Under the pieces are notes generated by a model. It did not search any database. It was given only the letters and a program-made list of their open reading frames with translations, and had not been told where the DNA came from. From G958295935 sp965224235 (lineage in GTDB: Bacteria > Chloroflexota > Dehalococcoidia > Lucifugimonadales > Lucifugimonadaceae), in contig CBDCYP010000002.1 in NCBI GenBank assembly GCA_965224235.1, positions 992,001-1,056,000 on the forward strand: a stretch of 64,000 bases of DNA, read 5' to 3'. Below, in pieces: positions 45,862 to 54,645 of the stretch. The position numbers and the translations under genes are program-made. Numbering within the stretch: position 1 is the stretch's first letter; the number at the start of each line of letters is the position of its first letter.

Positions 45862-46536
45862 GTGAGTAAGATCAGGTTATCCGCGTCGATTCTGAGCGCC
45901 GACTTCGGGCGGCTGGCAGACGAACTTCGTGCAGCAGAGGAGGCCGGCTGCGACGAGATTCACTTCGACGTGATGGACGGGCGGTTCGTGCCCAACATCA
46001 CCATGGGCGTGCCTGTGTTGGAGTCGGTGCGGGCCGTTACGCGCCTACCGATTGACGTCCACATGATGGTGCATGAGCCGTCGAGGTTTTGCGATGCGTT
46101 CGCCGATGCCGGTACAGATACATTCACCGTGCACGTTGAGGCCTGCGCCGACGTTCCTACGACGATCTCAGCGGCGCGCCAAGCCGGTATGAGGCCAGCC
46201 GTATCGCTCAAACCGGCAACCCCGTTGGCCGACATTCAGTACCTGCTTGGCCTCGTCGACAGGGTGCTCGTGATGTCGGTCGAACCCGGGTTTGGCGGTC
46301 AACCGTTCATGCCGGAGGCGTTGCCAAAGATCGAGGCCCTGCGTGCGATGGCCCGTGACGCTGAAGCGAAGATCGAGATCGCCGTCGATGGCGGTATCAA
46401 GCCGGACACCATCGGACCAGCCGTCACCGCCGGCGCAGAAACACTAATATCCGGTAGCGGTGTATTTGACCGGACAGGCAACGTGCGGGCCGCAGTCCAA
46501 TCCCTGCGCGCCGCCATCAAGCATCCGCCGGCGTGA
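45862..46536 (+). CDS. rpe: Ribulose-phosphate 3-epimerase
   Basis: A 224-residue TIM-barrel enzyme interconverting ribulose 5-phosphate and xylulose 5-phosphate. It starts LSASILSADFGRLADEL and carries HFDVMDGRFVPNITMG, the metal/acid site DVHMMV, VMSVEPGFGGQPFMPEALPKI and EIAVDGGIKPDT, plus the phosphate-binding GSGVF. I chose GTG at 45862; an ATG at 45829 overlapping argH would add 11 residues. Confidence 0.95.
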   Translation: MSKIRLSASILSADFGRLADELRAAEEAGCDEIHFDVMDGRFVPNITMGVPVLESVRAVTRLPIDVHMMVHEPSRFCDAFADAGTDTFTVHVEACADVPTTISAARQAGMRPAVSLKPATPLADIQYLLGLVDRVLVMSVEPGFGGQPFMPEALPKIEALRAMARDAEAKIEIAVDGGIKPDTIGPAVTAGAETLISGSGVFDRTGNVRAAVQSLRAAIKHPPA

Positions 46537-46984
46537 CCGGCCAGACCCTGATAAGTACGCCGCACGTGGGGTGCCCGTACGGGTTGTTGTGAGGGTTCCC
46601 GTTTCCCCGGGACGCTCCCTGGACAGTCCATTTACATGCATAAGACGGGAGGGCCTGTCTACCATCCGTATTCCTCAACCACGATTATCACCCGTCGTCC
46701 CCGACCCCTGATCGGAGTACCACAGGTCGCGTTGGATCCCCGTATTCATGGAGGCTGTGATTTTATTGCGAAACCGGCGATTTTCAGTTTCAATTTGGCT
46801 TTAGAAACGGTCTCGATCAGACGGCTCCGGGGGATTTAAACACAGGCTCTGAGTATGACGGTGAGTGATGGTGTGGACAGGGGGTGACGGATAAGACGGG
46901 GTGGCCTATCCACCACCCGCCACCCTCGATACCGATGATCAACCGTCTTCCCCGACACCGATCGGGGAACCGCTGGGGGAAGGG
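46537..46984. other. Intergenic region with two copies of a repeat block
   Basis: No gene. A block of about 85 bases starting ataagacggg(a/g)-ggcct and ending in a tccccga...gatcgg palindrome occurs at about 46640 and again about 251 bases on at 46891, just beyond the rpmB stop. Both contain the dispersed palindrome family. Confidence 0.6.
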
Positions 46985-47167
46985 TTAGCGAACCTTGACC
47001 ATGGTTCGCAGACAGCGGGTGCAGACGTTCACGCGCTGCTTTTCGCCGTTGATTACCAGATTCCGCCGCGATACATTCGGCTTCCACATCTTGCGCGTCG
47101 CTCTCATAGAGTGGCTGCGACTATTTCCGAACTGTGGACCTTTGCCGCAAACGGCGCACTTGGCCAT
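46985..47167 (-). CDS. rpmB: Ribosomal protein bL28, zinc-binding form
   Basis: A 60-residue L28: AKCAVCGKGPQFGNSRSHSMRATRKMWKPNV and VCTRCLRTMVK. Two Cys-x-x-Cys pairs (Cys4/Cys7 and those in VCTRC) show the zinc-binding C+ form. The start at 47167 has GAGGAA before it; the longer frame upstream is not needed. It is divergent from fakA, an arrangement common in many bacteria where rpmB neighbours the DAK2 gene. Confidence 0.96.
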   Translation of the reverse strand: MAKCAVCGKGPQFGNSRSHSMRATRKMWKPNVSRRNLVINGEKQRVNVCTRCLRTMVKVR

Positions 47168-47356
47168 GATCATTTCCTCGGGATCGAACGTCCCAGGGCC
47201 CGCGAAAGTCGAGAGTGAACTTGATTCGAAATTTGGGAACTTTGCCCGCTCCGACACTCTAAGCTAACATGCGAAGCCAAGTGCGTTCAACCTCGGATTC
47301 CAGCGGCCGCGGCCTGATAATCCATGTTAACGAACCACGATGAGGGCCTTCAGAAC

Positions 47357-49060
47357 ATGAGCTCGAGACCTACCAAGACCGCCGAAACAACCAAGGCGGC
47401 CCAGACAGCGAGCATCACGACCGCCGAACTCCTGCGACTAGTAGGCGCAGCAACACGGGCGATCGAGGTCAACCGTGATCAGATCAACGCCCTGAACGTG
47501 TTTCCGGTGCCCGACGGCGATACCGGAACGAATATGTTCCTGACCTTGCGCTCGATCAACGAAGAGATGGACTCGGCGCCCCGCGAAAACCTGTCGCTCA
47601 CCACCGCAAGAATGGCCCGCGCAGCGCTCCTCGGCGCGCGCGGCAACAGCGGACTGATCCTCGCCCAATTCTTCAAAGGTCTGGCACAGGCGCTCCGAGA
47701 CGGCTACGAGGTGAGCGGCGCCGGATTCGCCAACGGCATGCGCTTCACGACTGATAACGCATACGCCGCCGTGCCAAATCCGCGCGAAGGCACAATGCTG
47801 ACCGTGTTTCGGGAGTGTGCCGCCGCCGCCGAGCGCGCAGTCAATCACACACCGGGTTTCGAACCGGTACTGGCCGCTTCGGCGAGTCAGGCGCTCGACA
47901 CCACGAGGCGCACGCCGGAGATGCTGGACATCCTGCAGGAGGCCGGGGTTGTAGATTCCGGCGGCTACGGCTTCACCATCATGCTGTTCGGAGCGCTTCA
48001 GGCCCTTAGGGGAGAAGGGGACGGCGGAGTGATCGTCGAACCGCCGGCCGTGGGGGAGCGGGGCACAGCGGCCAGTTCCACCGTACGAGCCGAGTTCGCG
48101 CTCTCCGCACAGGAAGAAATATGGGGCTACTGCACCGTGTTCGCCATCGAGGGTGAGGGGCTCGATCTCAACGAAATCCGGTCCGAAATCTCGGATCTGG
48201 GCCGTTCGGCAGTCGTTGCCGGTGACGACACCCTCGTCAAGATCCACGTACATATGGAAGACCCCGGACAGGCGTTGTCATTCGCACTTTTGATGGGCTC
48301 GCTCTCGAACATCGACATCAAAAATATGGACGAACAGACGAAGGATTGGGCGGCCGAGACTACTCAAGGCGACGGCGAAATAAAGTCCGGCGCCAAGACG
48401 ATTCCTCTTGCCGTGGTCGCCGTAGCGGCAGGCGAGGGTATGCAAAACCTGTTCGTTAACGCGGGCCTCGACACGTGCAGCGTGGTGACGGGCGGCGACA
48501 GCATGAACCCGAGCGTGGGAGACCTCCTTGAGGCCGTTGAACGGGCACCGTCCTACAATGTGTTGTTCCTGCCGAACAACAAGAACGTTGTCGGCACGGC
48601 GGGCGAGGTGCCCGGACTAACCTCGAAGAACGTGCGAATCGTTCCCACGGAGTCGATGCAACACGGTATAGCGGCCATGCTGGCGCTGTCTCCGGACGAC
48701 GACATCGACTCCAACGCCGCCGCCATGAACGAGGCCCTCGCAACGATCGAGGACGGCGCCGTATTCCGCTCCACTCGTGACGTCTCAATAGGCGGTGTGG
48801 ATGTGATCAAAGGCCAGTACACTGGGCTGGTTGGCGGAACGGTCCGGTGCTGCGGCGAGGACTTGGAGGCCGTTCTGATCGAGACGGTATCCGGCAGCGC
48901 CGAAAAGGGCGCCCTGGTCACGATGTACTGGGGCGCGGATGTCTCCGAAGAGCAGGCGAATGGCATCGCCGCCAAGATTGAGGAGACAGTTCCGGGTATC
49001 GAAGTGGAACTAATCGACGGCGGCCAACCGCACTACGAATTTCTTGTCAGCATCGAATAG
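47357..49060 (+). CDS. fakA: Fatty acid kinase catalytic subunit, DAK2 domain (FakA-like)
   Basis: A 567-residue protein with an N-terminal DhaL/DAK2 kinase domain: INALNVFPVPDGDTGTNMFLTL holds the Asp residues that bind Mg-ATP, and GARGNSGLILAQFFKG and EAGVVDSGGYGF follow. A DegV-like C-terminal domain comes after. FakA phosphorylates fatty acids held by FakB. I use the ATG at 47357 with GAGGG before it; an ATG at 47324 is in frame too. The next gene encodes a DegV/FakB protein, its expected partner. Confidence 0.93.
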   Translation: MSSRPTKTAETTKAAQTASITTAELLRLVGAATRAIEVNRDQINALNVFPVPDGDTGTNMFLTLRSINEEMDSAPRENLSLTTARMARAALLGARGNSGLILAQFFKGLAQALRDGYEVSGAGFANGMRFTTDNAYAAVPNPREGTMLTVFRECAAAAERAVNHTPGFEPVLAASASQALDTTRRTPEMLDILQEAGVVDSGGYGFTIMLFGALQALRGEGDGGVIVEPPAVGERGTAASSTVRAEFALSAQEEIWGYCTVFAIEGEGLDLNEIRSEISDLGRSAVVAGDDTLVKIHVHMEDPGQALSFALLMGSLSNIDIKNMDEQTKDWAAETTQGDGEIKSGAKTIPLAVVAVAAGEGMQNLFVNAGLDTCSVVTGGDSMNPSVGDLLEAVERAPSYNVLFLPNNKNVVGTAGEVPGLTSKNVRIVPTESMQHGIAAMLALSPDDDIDSNAAAMNEALATIEDGAVFRSTRDVSIGGVDVIKGQYTGLVGGTVRCCGEDLEAVLIETVSGSAEKGALVTMYWGADVSEEQANGIAAKIEETVPGIEVELIDGGQPHYEFLVSIE

Positions 49061-49093
49061 AATTTTGCCCACTTAGCCACGAGGTTGCCCACG

Positions 49094-49942
49094 ATGAACA
49101 TTGCCGTTGTAACAGACAGTACGTCCGACCTCCCGCCGGATCTCGCAGCTACTTACGGGATCCGCGTCGTCCCGCTCAACGTCAGGTTCGGTCTCGACTC
49201 ATACCTCGACGGAGTGACGCTGCAGGCTGACGAGTTTTATCGCCGACTTGAGTCGTCCGACGAGCTCCCGACCACTTCCCAACCGTCGGTCGTTTCCTTC
49301 GCTGACACCTACCGCGAGCTAGGCGCCGATTACGACGCTATCGTCTCGGTCCACTTGTCATCAAAACTCAGCGCAACCCACACCGCCGCGGTGCAGGGGC
49401 GGAACGAACTCGGCGGCGAAGGGCCGCGCATTGAGGTGGTCGATACGCTTCAGGCGTCGATGGCCCTCGGTTGGGTAGCAGTAGGCGTAGCGCAGGCGAT
49501 CAACTCCGGCGCAAACCTCGAAGAAGCGGTCGTTCTCGCCCACTCGCTCAGCGCCCGGGCGAAGTTTATCGGCCTCGTCGAGACGCTCGAATACCTTCAC
49601 AAGGGAGGCCGGATAGGCAACGCGCAGAAGTTCGTCGGGTCGCTGCTGCGGATCAAACCGATGCTTGAACTGAGGGAAGGCACCGCCCACCCACTCGAAC
49701 GGGCGAGGTCGAAAAGCAAGGGGATCGGCCGAATACAGCAGTTGGTGGCCGACGCCGCGCCCCTGTCCCACCTGTGCATCATGTACACGACGGAACACAA
49801 GATCGCCGAGGACATCGCGGCCAGCTTGATTCACACCGTAACCGGAGATCTGCCGATCACCGCGCGCCAGGGGCCGGTGGTGGGCACCTACCTCGGGCCA
49901 GGCTCAATAGGGGCCTGCTACATCAAGGCCGTGGAGTCCTGA
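49094..49942 (+). CDS. fakB: DegV family fatty-acid-binding protein (FakB-like)
   Basis: A 282-residue DegV protein: VVTDSTSDLPPDLAATYGIRVVPLNVRFG, PTTSQPSVVSF, SVHLSSKLSATHTAA, ETLEYLHKGGRIGNAQKFVGSLLRIKPML, and VGTYLGPGSIG at the end. It presents a fatty acid to FakA. The start is ATG 49094; a TTG nine bases before is also in frame. It is coupled to fakA upstream (33 bases) and recG downstream (5 bases). Confidence 0.94.
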   Translation: MNIAVVTDSTSDLPPDLAATYGIRVVPLNVRFGLDSYLDGVTLQADEFYRRLESSDELPTTSQPSVVSFADTYRELGADYDAIVSVHLSSKLSATHTAAVQGRNELGGEGPRIEVVDTLQASMALGWVAVGVAQAINSGANLEEAVVLAHSLSARAKFIGLVETLEYLHKGGRIGNAQKFVGSLLRIKPMLELREGTAHPLERARSKSKGIGRIQQLVADAAPLSHLCIMYTTEHKIAEDIAASLIHTVTGDLPITARQGPVVGTYLGPGSIGACYIKAVES

Positions 49943-49947
49943 CCCGC

Positions 49948-52434
49948 GTGGCGGCGGAACCAAGCCCCGGCAACCGGCGGAGGAACAGCCGTGCCCGGGA
50001 CTCCGTCGCCGCCAGGCTCGCGTCGCTGAGGGGCATCCTCGCACTCGAACAGAGCCGAGGATTCGACAACTCGGCCGTTGCCGGCGGGTTGGATCGCTTC
50101 ATTGAGGATTCGCGCGACATCATTCCGTGGCTCGCCGATCTGTTCGACGCCGGGGTTCGAAGTTACGCGGCGCTGAACAACGCCCAGAGGCGGGCATGGT
50201 CAGCCAAGGCCACCGCTCAGGCCTCAAAGGTTGAAGGGGCTCGCGTAGCCACCCGCCCGGAGAATCCGCGTACCCGGACCCCGCGCCGGCCTCCCGCGCC
50301 TGAGGCGCCTATCACCCTGGACACACCTCTCGACAAGCTGTCATTTGTCCACCGGCGTACCCAGCCCCGGTTAGCGCGGCTGGGCGCTGAGAATCTCAGG
50401 GACATTCTGTATCTGTTTCCGAACAGGCACGTGGACTACTCGAACATCACGCCCATAGCCGGACTGTCGATTGGCGACGACACGACCGTCGTGGGCAAAG
50501 TCGTGTCGTCAGAAACGGCGCGCATCGGCCGGCCCCCCGGCGCGGCGCGCGCCGTCCTGAACGACAGCACCGGGCTGCTCAACCTGACCTGGTGGGGGCA
50601 GGCCTACCTCGCGAGCCGGCTGAGGCCAGGGACGAGGCTCGCTGTCAGCGGCCGGGTCAGCGAATTTCGCGGACGCGCCCAGATGGAAAACCCCGAATAT
50701 GAGGAGTTGAAAGAGTTCGCCGACGAATTGGTGCACGCCGGCAACTTGCTGCCGATCTATCCATCCACAGAGGGGCTGCAACAGAGGACCATACGCAACG
50801 CCGCCAGAATGGCATTGGACGCGGGTCTGCCGCTGATCGTGGACCACATTCCGCAGCAGGTTCTACGAAACCGCGGAATGCCGGACCTCGCCCATTCTCT
50901 GCGCCGCATGCACTTCCCCACAGACGCCGACGAGTACGAATCGGCACGACAACGGATGGCGTTCGACGAACTTTTTGTCAATCAGGTGGCCGTGCTTAGA
51001 AGGAAGCGGGAGTGGGCGGCGAGGCGAGGCGGTGTGCAGATCGCACGCGGCGAGGCCGCGGCGCGGAACTATGTGAACAGCCTTGGATTCAAACTGACCG
51101 GCGATCAGAAGTCGACTTTGAAGGCCATCCTTGCTGACCTCGCCACGCCCGTCCCGATGGGCCGAATGCTCCAAGGGGAGGTGGGCAGCGGGAAGACCGT
51201 GGTGGCGCTAGCCGGACTGCTCGCTGCCGCTGCCGACGGCCGCGTCGGGGCATTTATGGCGCCGACCGAGGTGTTGGCGGAACAGCACTTCCTGAGCGCA
51301 ACTCGTCAGTTGGACGCCGTCCCGGTGGAAGACCATCCTGAGAACATCGTCAGGGCCGGCGGGCACGGCTCGGACCGCAAGCCGATAACACTCGCGCTAC
51401 TCACGGGAAGCCTGCGGAAGTCGGTCAAGTCCCGCGTGCAGGGCATGATCGGGGACGGAGAGGTTGACATCGTCATCGGCACGCACGCGCTGCTGCAGGA
51501 CGCAGTGAATATCCCGCGGCTGGCGCTCGTGGTGATCGACGAACAGCACAAGTTCGGCGTCGGCCAGCGCGCCGCGTTGACCGACAGGGAACCGCGCCCG
51601 CATCTCCTCGCGATGTCCGCCACGCCCATACCGCGCTCGTTGGCGCTGACGGTGTACGGGGACCTCGAGCTCTCAACGCTTGAGGAGATGCCGGTCGGCC
51701 GCCAACCGGTCACGACCAAATGGGCGAAGTCGGCGCAGGATCGACGCGACGCCTATGCCCTCGCCCGACAGGAGATCGCCGCCGGACGGCAGGTGTTCAT
51801 CGTGTGCCCATTTGTCGAGGAGTCCGGTCAGGTGAGGGGCCGCGCTGCTACGGTCGAGTTCGAACGACTGCGCGGCGGCGAACTGGCCGGCGTCGACGTG
51901 GGGCTACTGCACGGGCGGATGAGCCTCGACGAGAAGTTGGCAGCCATGGACTCGTTCCGGGACGGCGAGACTCAGGCGTTGGTAGCGACGCCGGTCATCG
52001 AGGTCGGGGTCGATGTTTCAAACGCAACGGTGATGCTTATCGAGAGCGCAGACCGGTTCGGCATGGCGCAGCTCCATCAGCTTCGCGGGCGAGTCGGGCG
52101 AGGGGCGCATCGCAGCTACTGCGTCCTGCTGGCCGACGATCCCGGAGCGGATGGACAGGCCAGGCTTTCGACAGTCCAACGAATCGCTGACGGGTTCGAG
52201 ATTGCCGAGGTCGATTTGGAGACTCGTGGACCCGGCGAGTACCTTGGCGCAAGGCAGAGCGGCTGGCCTGAGCTCAAGGTGGCCTCAACCGGCGATCGGG
52301 ACCTGCTAACGCTTGCCAGAGCCGATGCGGCTGCCTTGCTCGCCTCCGATCCTAACCTCAAAAACCCTGCCTACGAGGCATTGTCGAAAGAAGTAATCCG
52401 CAAAACGCCGACCACGCAGTCCGATATTTCCTGA
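49948..52434 (+). CDS. recG: ATP-dependent DNA helicase RecG
   Basis: An 828-residue helicase that remodels stalled forks and Holliday junctions. An N-terminal extension (1-125) leads into the wedge/OB domain (SFVHRRTQPRLARLGAENLRDILYLFPNRHVDY). Helicase motifs: Walker A QGEVGSGKT (about 409-417), DEQH at 531-534 with KFGVGQR, ATPIPRSLALTVYGDLE, QLRGRVGRG. The start is GTG 49948, five bases after fakB. The order rpmB / fakA-fakB-recG is a familiar cluster in bacteria. Confidence 0.96.
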   Translation: MAAEPSPGNRRRNSRARDSVAARLASLRGILALEQSRGFDNSAVAGGLDRFIEDSRDIIPWLADLFDAGVRSYAALNNAQRRAWSAKATAQASKVEGARVATRPENPRTRTPRRPPAPEAPITLDTPLDKLSFVHRRTQPRLARLGAENLRDILYLFPNRHVDYSNITPIAGLSIGDDTTVVGKVVSSETARIGRPPGAARAVLNDSTGLLNLTWWGQAYLASRLRPGTRLAVSGRVSEFRGRAQMENPEYEELKEFADELVHAGNLLPIYPSTEGLQQRTIRNAARMALDAGLPLIVDHIPQQVLRNRGMPDLAHSLRRMHFPTDADEYESARQRMAFDELFVNQVAVLRRKREWAARRGGVQIARGEAAARNYVNSLGFKLTGDQKSTLKAILADLATPVPMGRMLQGEVGSGKTVVALAGLLAAAADGRVGAFMAPTEVLAEQHFLSATRQLDAVPVEDHPENIVRAGGHGSDRKPITLALLTGSLRKSVKSRVQGMIGDGEVDIVIGTHALLQDAVNIPRLALVVIDEQHKFGVGQRAALTDREPRPHLLAMSATPIPRSLALTVYGDLELSTLEEMPVGRQPVTTKWAKSAQDRRDAYALARQEIAAGRQVFIVCPFVEESGQVRGRAATVEFERLRGGELAGVDVGLLHGRMSLDEKLAAMDSFRDGETQALVATPVIEVGVDVSNATVMLIESADRFGMAQLHQLRGRVGRGAHRSYCVLLADDPGADGQARLSTVQRIADGFEIAEVDLETRGPGEYLGARQSGWPELKVASTGDRDLLTLARADAAALLASDPNLKNPAYEALSKEVIRKTPTTQSDIS

Positions 52435-52609
52435 CGGGCTTTTCTACCCCGTCCTTCTCGCAGTGGCCAGCAAGGATGCATGTGCCAACGCTAGGCAAGT
52501 ACCAGGCCCAAATGTCGATTCCTGCAAACGTATTAGTTGCGAACCAGCCGTGAGCTCCCTCAACTGAATGCGCATTTGGCTTACATGAACACATGGAGGA
52601 ATAGAAAAA

Positions 52610-52894
52610 ATGATCACTGGTTACTGGGACAAGCGGACGGAGCGATTCGCTAGCGGAAAATTAGTCGCATCATTCCAGGGATTTGAAGAGCAGGCAGCGA
52701 AGCGGCTTTCGATCCTGAACGCGGCGACATCGCTGGACACTCTGATGCAATTGCGAAGCAATCGCTGGGAAGCTCTCAGGGGCACCCGGACAGGACAGTA
52801 TTCCATCCGAATCAACCGACAGTGGCGCATATGTTTCACATGGCCCGAAGGGAGTCAGGGTCCGTCCGATGTCGAGATTGTGGACTACCACTAG
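52610..52894 (+). CDS. higB: HigB-type toxin, second locus
   Basis: A 94-residue toxin: RTERFASGKLV, FEEQAAKRLSILNAATSLDTL, NRWEALRGTRTGQYSIRINRQWRICF and VEIVDYH. It matches the HigB family more closely than the 19672 copy. The start has GGAGG before it. The gene directly after is only a fragment of the antitoxin; an intact HigA lies about 320 bases downstream. Confidence 0.9.
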   Translation: MITGYWDKRTERFASGKLVASFQGFEEQAAKRLSILNAATSLDTLMQLRSNRWEALRGTRTGQYSIRINRQWRICFTWPEGSQGPSDVEIVDYH

Positions 52895-52924
52895 CGGGCA
52901 GATGAACCGTTTACGTGGCGAGTG

Positions 52925-53000
52925 AGCAGTTCAGCCCGTCCAAATCCTGAAGGACGAATTGACAGAGTTGGATGTCACGCCACGGCTTTCACCCAGTTGA
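52925..53000 (+). pseudogene. N-terminal remnant of a HigA antitoxin
   Basis: The stretch cccgtccaaatcctgaagga, then gaattgacagagttggatgt and cacgcca, matches the start of the intact higA at 53210 (same order ILKDEL-E-D-TP). It is then out of frame and stops with TGA at about 52998. It should be the original partner of the toxin at 52610. Confidence 0.65.
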
Positions 53001-53145
53001 AGCAACGTTCGGAGCCCGTCTCAACAAGTTCCCACCTGTTTCGCTGTGCGCGATCAGGGACTCTCGACAGGGCTTGTGCCGAATTACCCATGACGTTTGA
53101 CGTCCGTCGTCAACAGATAGTAGACTGACATAGAAATGATTTCCG

Positions 53146-53182
53146 GGGCCGTCCCGCGTCGAGATCGTTGACAATTATTAAT
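53146..53182 (+). pseudogene. C-terminal remnant of a HigB toxin
   Basis: cgtcgagatcgttgacaatt encodes VEIVDN and then Y-stop, the conserved end of HigB (VEIVDYH in the intact gene). The rest of the toxin is absent. It lies right before the intact higA, as the toxin end should. Confidence 0.5.
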
Positions 53183-53209
53183 GTATTTGTAGAGAGGAGG
53201 ACCGTAACC

Positions 53210-53503
53210 GTGTTCAAGCGAGCGGTTCACCCCGGCCAAATTCTGAAGGACGAGTTGGCAGAGTCGGACATCACGCCAACCAATTTCGCCCGTCAGATCG
53301 ACGTACCGCCCAACCGAATCAGCCAAATTATCGCCGGTAAGCGCTCCGTCACCGGAGACACCGCCCTGCGGTTCGGGCACTGGTTCTGCGTAGACCCACA
53401 ATTCTGGTTGAACCTCCAAGCTCAGTACGATCTCGCCGCGGCCGCCGAGAAGTCCGGAGCGGCTGTCCGTGAACTGCCCACCGTCACCGGAAGCGCGCGA
53501 TAA
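53210..53503 (+). CDS. higA: HigA-type antitoxin (XRE family)
   Basis: A 97-residue antitoxin: FKRAVHPGQILKDELAESDITPTNFARQIDVPPNRISQIIAGKRSVTGDTALRFGHWFCVDPQFWLNLQAQYDL is the full HigA domain including the helix-turn-helix. GTG 53210 has GGAGGA 8 bases before it. It probably neutralises the toxin at 52610, from which it is separated by the remnants of a second module. Confidence 0.9.
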   Translation: MFKRAVHPGQILKDELAESDITPTNFARQIDVPPNRISQIIAGKRSVTGDTALRFGHWFCVDPQFWLNLQAQYDLAAAAEKSGAAVRELPTVTGSAR

Positions 53504-53732
53504 CGCGGTTCTGATTCCGGTACGGGCCTTTCCCAAACAACATTCGGCGTCCTTAGCGAAATCATTGAGGATTCATACCTTTCCGTACGTTTAGGCATGC
53601 CTGACTGGTATGCCGCCATTAACCCTGAGTTCTTCTATGGCGGGCGCTCGCCATCGCGTGTGGCAGTTGGCGGCCACGCCGGCCACCCTCGTTGGTATTG
53701 TCTATATATTGGCCAGCCGAAGAGGCAGCCCT

Positions 53733-54011
53733 ATGATCAACTCCAATTACCACCGCGTCTGGACCGTCGCCGAGGCCAAGGATCGACTGTCTGAATTACT
53801 GCGGATTGCCGAATCGGAGGGGCCGCAGCGCATAGGCGCTCGTCGACCGTTCATCGTGGTACCCGCAGCGCAGTGGGAGGAGAAGAACCCGCCCCGCAAG
53901 CCTTTGGGTCAGTGGCTGATTGAGAACATGCCGCGCGGCGTTGAGCTTGAGCTACCTGACCGGAGTTCGAACCGCCCGATCCCGTTCATTGACGACGACG
54001 AAGACGCATGA
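53733..54011 (+). CDS. Phd/YefM-like antitoxin
   Basis: A 92-residue protein. The N-terminal part VWTVAEAKDRLSELLRIAESEGPQRIGARRPFIVVPAAQWEE is the Phd/YefM fold that binds DNA and starts folding of the toxin neutraliser. The acidic C-terminus (FIDDDEDA) would insert into the toxin. The ATG at 53733 has AGAGG before it. It overlaps the toxin gene by four bases. Confidence 0.88.
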   Translation: MINSNYHRVWTVAEAKDRLSELLRIAESEGPQRIGARRPFIVVPAAQWEEKNPPRKPLGQWLIENMPRGVELELPDRSSNRPIPFIDDDEDA

Positions 54012-54427
54012 GCGGCTATTTCCTGGACACCAACGTGATCTCGGAGATCATTCGCATCACTCCCCACCCGCGCGTGGGAGCGTTCTTCATTGAACACGGC
54101 GATCTATGGCTGTCGTCAATAGTGGCGCACGAATTGGAGTACGGCGTGCAGCGAATGGCGCGGGGTCAGCGGCGCAGAGGACTGCAGGCAGACCTGTCCC
54201 ATCTCATTGGAGAATACGAGGACCGAATCTTACCCCTGGTACGGAAGGGAGCGGAGCGGGCGGCCCATTTCCGGGTGCAAGCGCAACGCTCTGGCCGCCC
54301 GCTGCAGTTGGGCGATGCCCTGATCGCAGGGACAGCCAAGGCCTATGACCTTGTCGTTGTCACCCGGAACGTCGCCGATTTCCGGGGCCTCAACGTTGAG
54401 GTCGTCAACCCCTGGGAAGTCCCGTAG
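54008..54427 (+). CDS. VapC-like PIN-domain ribonuclease toxin
   Basis: A 139-residue PIN toxin with the metal-binding acids Asp7 (FLDTNV), Glu42 (HELEYGV), Asp103 (LGDALIAGTA) and Asp124 (TRNVADF). It should cut RNA, often tRNA, when its antitoxin is degraded. The layout with a Phd antitoxin upstream and ATGA overlap is standard. Its end resembles the PIN remnant at 11743. Confidence 0.93.
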   Translation: MSGYFLDTNVISEIIRITPHPRVGAFFIEHGDLWLSSIVAHELEYGVQRMARGQRRRGLQADLSHLIGEYEDRILPLVRKGAERAAHFRVQAQRSGRPLQLGDALIAGTAKAYDLVVVTRNVADFRGLNVEVVNPWEVP

Positions 54428-54553
54428 CCGACATCGTACAAGCCGCCTTCAGTTGGCAGGTGACCCGCGGGCCCGGGCATCGTCCCCGGCGCCGCACCCC
54501 GCGGGGCAAGGTCCTGAGACAGTTGCGGGCGGGAACCTTGGCAGGCACATGAG

Positions 54554-54645
54554 CAGGTTAAGGTTGCAATTGGACGCACACTAACCTTTCAATTGGACGG
54601 TAGTAAACCTTTCAATTGGACGCAACGTAAGCTTACAATTGGACG
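54554..54645 (+). repeat. Four 23-bp iterons directly upstream of a DUF4143 ATPase gene
   Basis: The core CAATTGGACG begins at 54567, 54590, 54613 and 54636, a period of exactly 23 bases. Each is preceded by taa-(g/c)-ctt-like bases. The last copy ends at 54645, directly against the ATG at 54646. They are in direct orientation, so a protein or the transcript itself may read them as a set. Confidence 0.92.

Noticed and set aside
49774..49947. Upstream extension of the RecG frame into fakB
   Set aside because: It would overlap fakB almost entirely in another frame. The GTG at 49948 fits the spacing and gives a normal RecG.
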